From the NCBI RefSeq assembly GCF_000742835.1, contig NZ_CP008941.1, forward strand, positions 1,197,001-1,261,000: DNA of 64,000 nucleotides, read 5' to 3'. The position numbers were made by a program, and so were the translations under genes. This DNA is from Candidatus Paracaedibacter acanthamoebae. Its GTDB lineage: Bacteria; Pseudomonadota; Alphaproteobacteria; Paracaedibacterales; Paracaedibacteraceae. The notes beneath the pieces are model-generated. The model worked only from the letters and a program-made list of their open reading frames with translations, ran no database searches and was not told the origin of the DNA. This document shows, in pieces, positions 62,263-64,000 of this stretch (position 1 is its first letter; every line of letters starts with the position of its first letter).

Positions 62263-62446
62263 AATTACCCCCAAAAATTGTAATAAAAATTAATATCGGC
62301 ATTACAATTTAGAAATTAAATTATACACAATTAAAAAGGCGTTAAAGAACCCGAACTTTTTGGGTTGAGACAGGCTATTTTTTCTCGGCATGCATAGGGC
62401 AACGTGGAAACTCGAGATCAGAAGAGCTTCACCTATCATCTCAAGA

Positions 62447-62774
62447 TCCCGGCTCTTCGGCCGGGAAGAACAACTTTTTTCTGAGCAACCAAAAGGCAAT
62501 CTGGAAACTTAAATTTATATGAAAGCTTCCTCATTCCGGGCTTGACCCGGAATCCATTCCTGGATCTTCATACGAGAAAGATATAGCTGTGATAAAACCA
62601 CACTGTCCGTAAACTCAAGGTATAGTTTCCGGGTCGCCCTTCGGTTGCCCGGAAAGAGGAAGTTTTGTGAAGGATGGGGGGTTTACTCTTTCTCCCTCCA
62701 TGCCTGACCTACACCAATCAATATTACCCGGGATATCGCCTGTCAGCTCGAGTTCCCGGCTCTTTGGCCGGGAA
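62447..62774. repeat. Cluster of four GC-rich palindromic (REP-like) elements
   Basis: Four hairpins sit in a 500-nt gap: CCCGGC/GCCGGG (62448-62465), ATTCCGGG-CTTGA-CCCGGAAT (62533-62553), TTTCCGGG...CCCGGAAA (62626-62655) and TTCCCGGC/GCCGGGAA (62753-62774). They share a CCGG core and contrast with AT-rich surroundings, as do palindromic elements dispersed in Rickettsiales and other alphaproteobacteria. No gene is supported in 62263-62801. Confidence 0.7.
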
Positions 62775-62801
62775 AAGGAGAATCTTTAATAATATTTTTT
62801 C

Positions 62802-63146
62802 TTAAGCAACGGCCTGGAATGGATCTAAAAACGCGAGCTGTAACTCTTGAGCGACGACAGGATGAGTAATCTGTCCTTGGTAGACATTCAATCCATTGCG
62901 AAGATGGACATCCTCCCGCAGGACTGAGACTGTACCCTTTTGAGCTAAAGCAACGATAAAGGGTAAAGTGGCATTATTTAAAGCCAAGGTAGAGGTCCGA
63001 GCCACAGCTCCCGGCATATTAGTTACACAATAATGAATAATATCATCTTCAATATACACAGGATCAGAATGGGTTGTAGGGCGACTGGATTCAAAGCAAC
63101 CACCCTGATCAATAGCCACATCAACTAAAACGGACCCTTTTTTCAT
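62802..63146 (-). pseudogene. ald: Alanine dehydrogenase, C-terminal part (frame-shifted)
   Basis: 114 residues that continue the ald protein in another frame: [20 protein letters not shown], then [20 protein letters not shown] and [19 protein letters not shown], all near the end of the NAD-binding domain and the second catalytic-domain strand. It begins at an ATG that overlaps the upstream stop by 4 nt (ATGA), so it could be made by re-initiation, but the two pieces add up to 371 residues, the usual Ald length, which argues for one broken gene. Confidence 0.75.
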
Positions 63147-63916
63147 TTTTTCAAAAGATCGCGGCTGACCAATTTTGGTGCGGCAGCCCCTGTCACCAAG
63201 ACAGCCCCTACCACCAAATCAGCTATCGTTACATACTCTTCGATCAGATCTTTGGTGGAATAGAGCGTTTGCACCCGTCCATCAAACATCCAATCCAATT
63301 CATTCAAACGGCGTGGATTTCTGTCAAAAATTGCAACTTTGGCCCCTAGGCCAACAGCCATCTTAGCCGCATTGGCACCGACCACGCCCCCGCCAATTAC
63401 AACAACCCGAGCCGGCGCCACACCCGCCACACCGCCCAGCAGAACACCTCGTCCTCCCTTCCCCTTTTCCAGATAAGAAGCACCAGCTTGAATGGACATG
63501 CGTCCCGCCACCTCACTCATGGGGGCCAGCAATGGTAATCCACCAAAAATGTCAGTGACGGTTTCATAAGCAATGGCTGTACAGCCAGAGTCCAACAACC
63601 CTCGGGCTTGATCGGGATCAGGCGCTAAATGAAGAAATGTGAAGAGTGTATGATGCGGCCGCAACATTTTCCATTCAACTTCTTGCGGTTCTTTCACTTT
63701 AACAATCATCTCAGCTTTGGAAAAAACATCTTGAGCGGTCGAGAGAATTTCAGCGCCCGCCTTGCGATAATCCTCATCACTAAAATCGATCCCCGTGCCC
63801 GCCTTGGTTTCGACATACACTGTATGCCCCACTCCAACGAGTTCACGAACAGAGGAAGGTGTCATGCCCACACGATATTCATGAATTTTAATTTCTTTTG
63901 GAACACCAATTTTCAT
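63143..63916 (-). pseudogene. ald: Alanine dehydrogenase, N-terminal part (frame-shifted)
   Basis: 257 residues: MKIGVPKEIKIHEYRVGMTP (substrate domain), FLHLAPDPDQARGLLDSG, SEVAGRMSIQAGASYLEK, and the NAD fold VVVIGGGVVGANAAKMA. It stops at TGA after SRDLLKK, where AAAAAA TG AAAAAA replaces the expected AAAAAAATGAAAAAA. One missing A in the run would restore the frame. AAGGAG lies before the ATG at 63916. L-alanine + NAD+ to pyruvate. Sequence error, slippage or true loss cannot be told apart here. Confidence 0.75.
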
Positions 63917-63957
63917 CAGCTCACTCCTTAGTATATAAAGTTTGATTTTATGTGTTT

Positions 63958-64000
63958 TTAGCGCGGTGATACCGGAGGCTCAGTCGATTTATTGACACCA
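63958..64000 (-). CDS. Possible C-terminus of a gene upstream of ald (partial)
   Basis: On the minus strand a 13-codon open stretch ends at TAA (63960-63958) as GVNKSTEPPVSPR. It is too short to prove, but such polar Pro-rich ends are typical of real C-termini. The gap to ald is about 41 nt. Confidence 0.25.
   Translation of the reverse strand, partial: GVNKSTEPPVSPR

Overview
This looks like a chromosomal segment from a host-associated, probably intracellular, alphaproteobacterium. Two things point there: the order of the housekeeping genes (pdhA-pdhB-pdhC, lgt-midA-pgeF, hup, rnr, lptM) and the density of secreted, eukaryote-like proteins (F-box, Sel1 repeats, TPR/NB-ARC, proline-rich, multi-paralogue secreted families). 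An amoeba symbiont of the Holosporales/Paracaedibacteraceae type would fit, but that placement is inference: there is no rRNA in the window and no search was possible.

Region 1 (1-24.7 kb) is accessory DNA, visibly AT-rich, with long intergenic gaps. It holds a secreted protein with a restriction-endonuclease-fold-like signature (772-1527), a LuxR-HTH/TM/NB-ARC/TPR regulator (1845-5300), and a secreted F-box protein with an internal duplication (7943-9211). It also holds a Sel1-repeat protein, a tandem array of five secreted paralogues with highly basic C-terminal tails (10465-15511) preceded by a 489-aa secreted protein, several small secreted proteins, and a 1369-aa secreted protein with a degenerate Nudix domain (20521-24630). 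Stress-type genes (KGG-repeat proteins and ferritin-like/DUF2383 four-helix bundles) occur as two separate pairs (6.5-7.7 kb and 18.9-20.1 kb). Several nested inverted repeats look like terminators or structured RNA.

Region 2 (24.9-43 kb) is core: the pyruvate dehydrogenase operon, an AmpG-like permease, an MgtC-like membrane protein, MaeB malic enzyme, the MgtE Mg2+ transporter, an aminopeptidase P family protein, RNase R, LptM (a 54-aa lipoprotein in a small reading frame), tRNA-Val(UAC), HU, Lgt, a MidA-type methyltransferase, PgeF and a secreted papain-like peptidase.

Region 3 (43.0-59.2 kb) is a complete-looking aryl polyene (APE) biosynthetic cluster. An Sfp-type phosphopantetheinyl transferase lies on the minus strand. 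On the plus strand follows a nearly gapless, overlapping operon: lipoprotein, chain-length factor (ApeC), acyltransferase (D), two ACPs (E, F), membrane protein (G), acyl/aryl-ACP ligase (H), dehydratase (I), GT2-acyltransferase fusion (J), aromatic amino acid ammonia-lyase, thioesterase (K), LolA-like carrier (L), MMPL exporter (M), DUF3261 lipoprotein (N), ketosynthase (O), dehydratase (P), ketoreductase (Q), ketosynthase (R). Together they would deaminate an aromatic amino acid, load the aryl acid on an ACP, extend it by type II PKS-like chemistry without enoyl reduction, and move the aryl polyene lipid to the outer membrane.

Region 4 (59.2-64 kb) has a secreted AAA+ ATPase, a secreted subtilisin-like protease, a cluster of REP-like GC-rich hairpins in a 0.5-kb gap, and an alanine dehydrogenase gene split by an apparent 1-nt deletion in an A-run.
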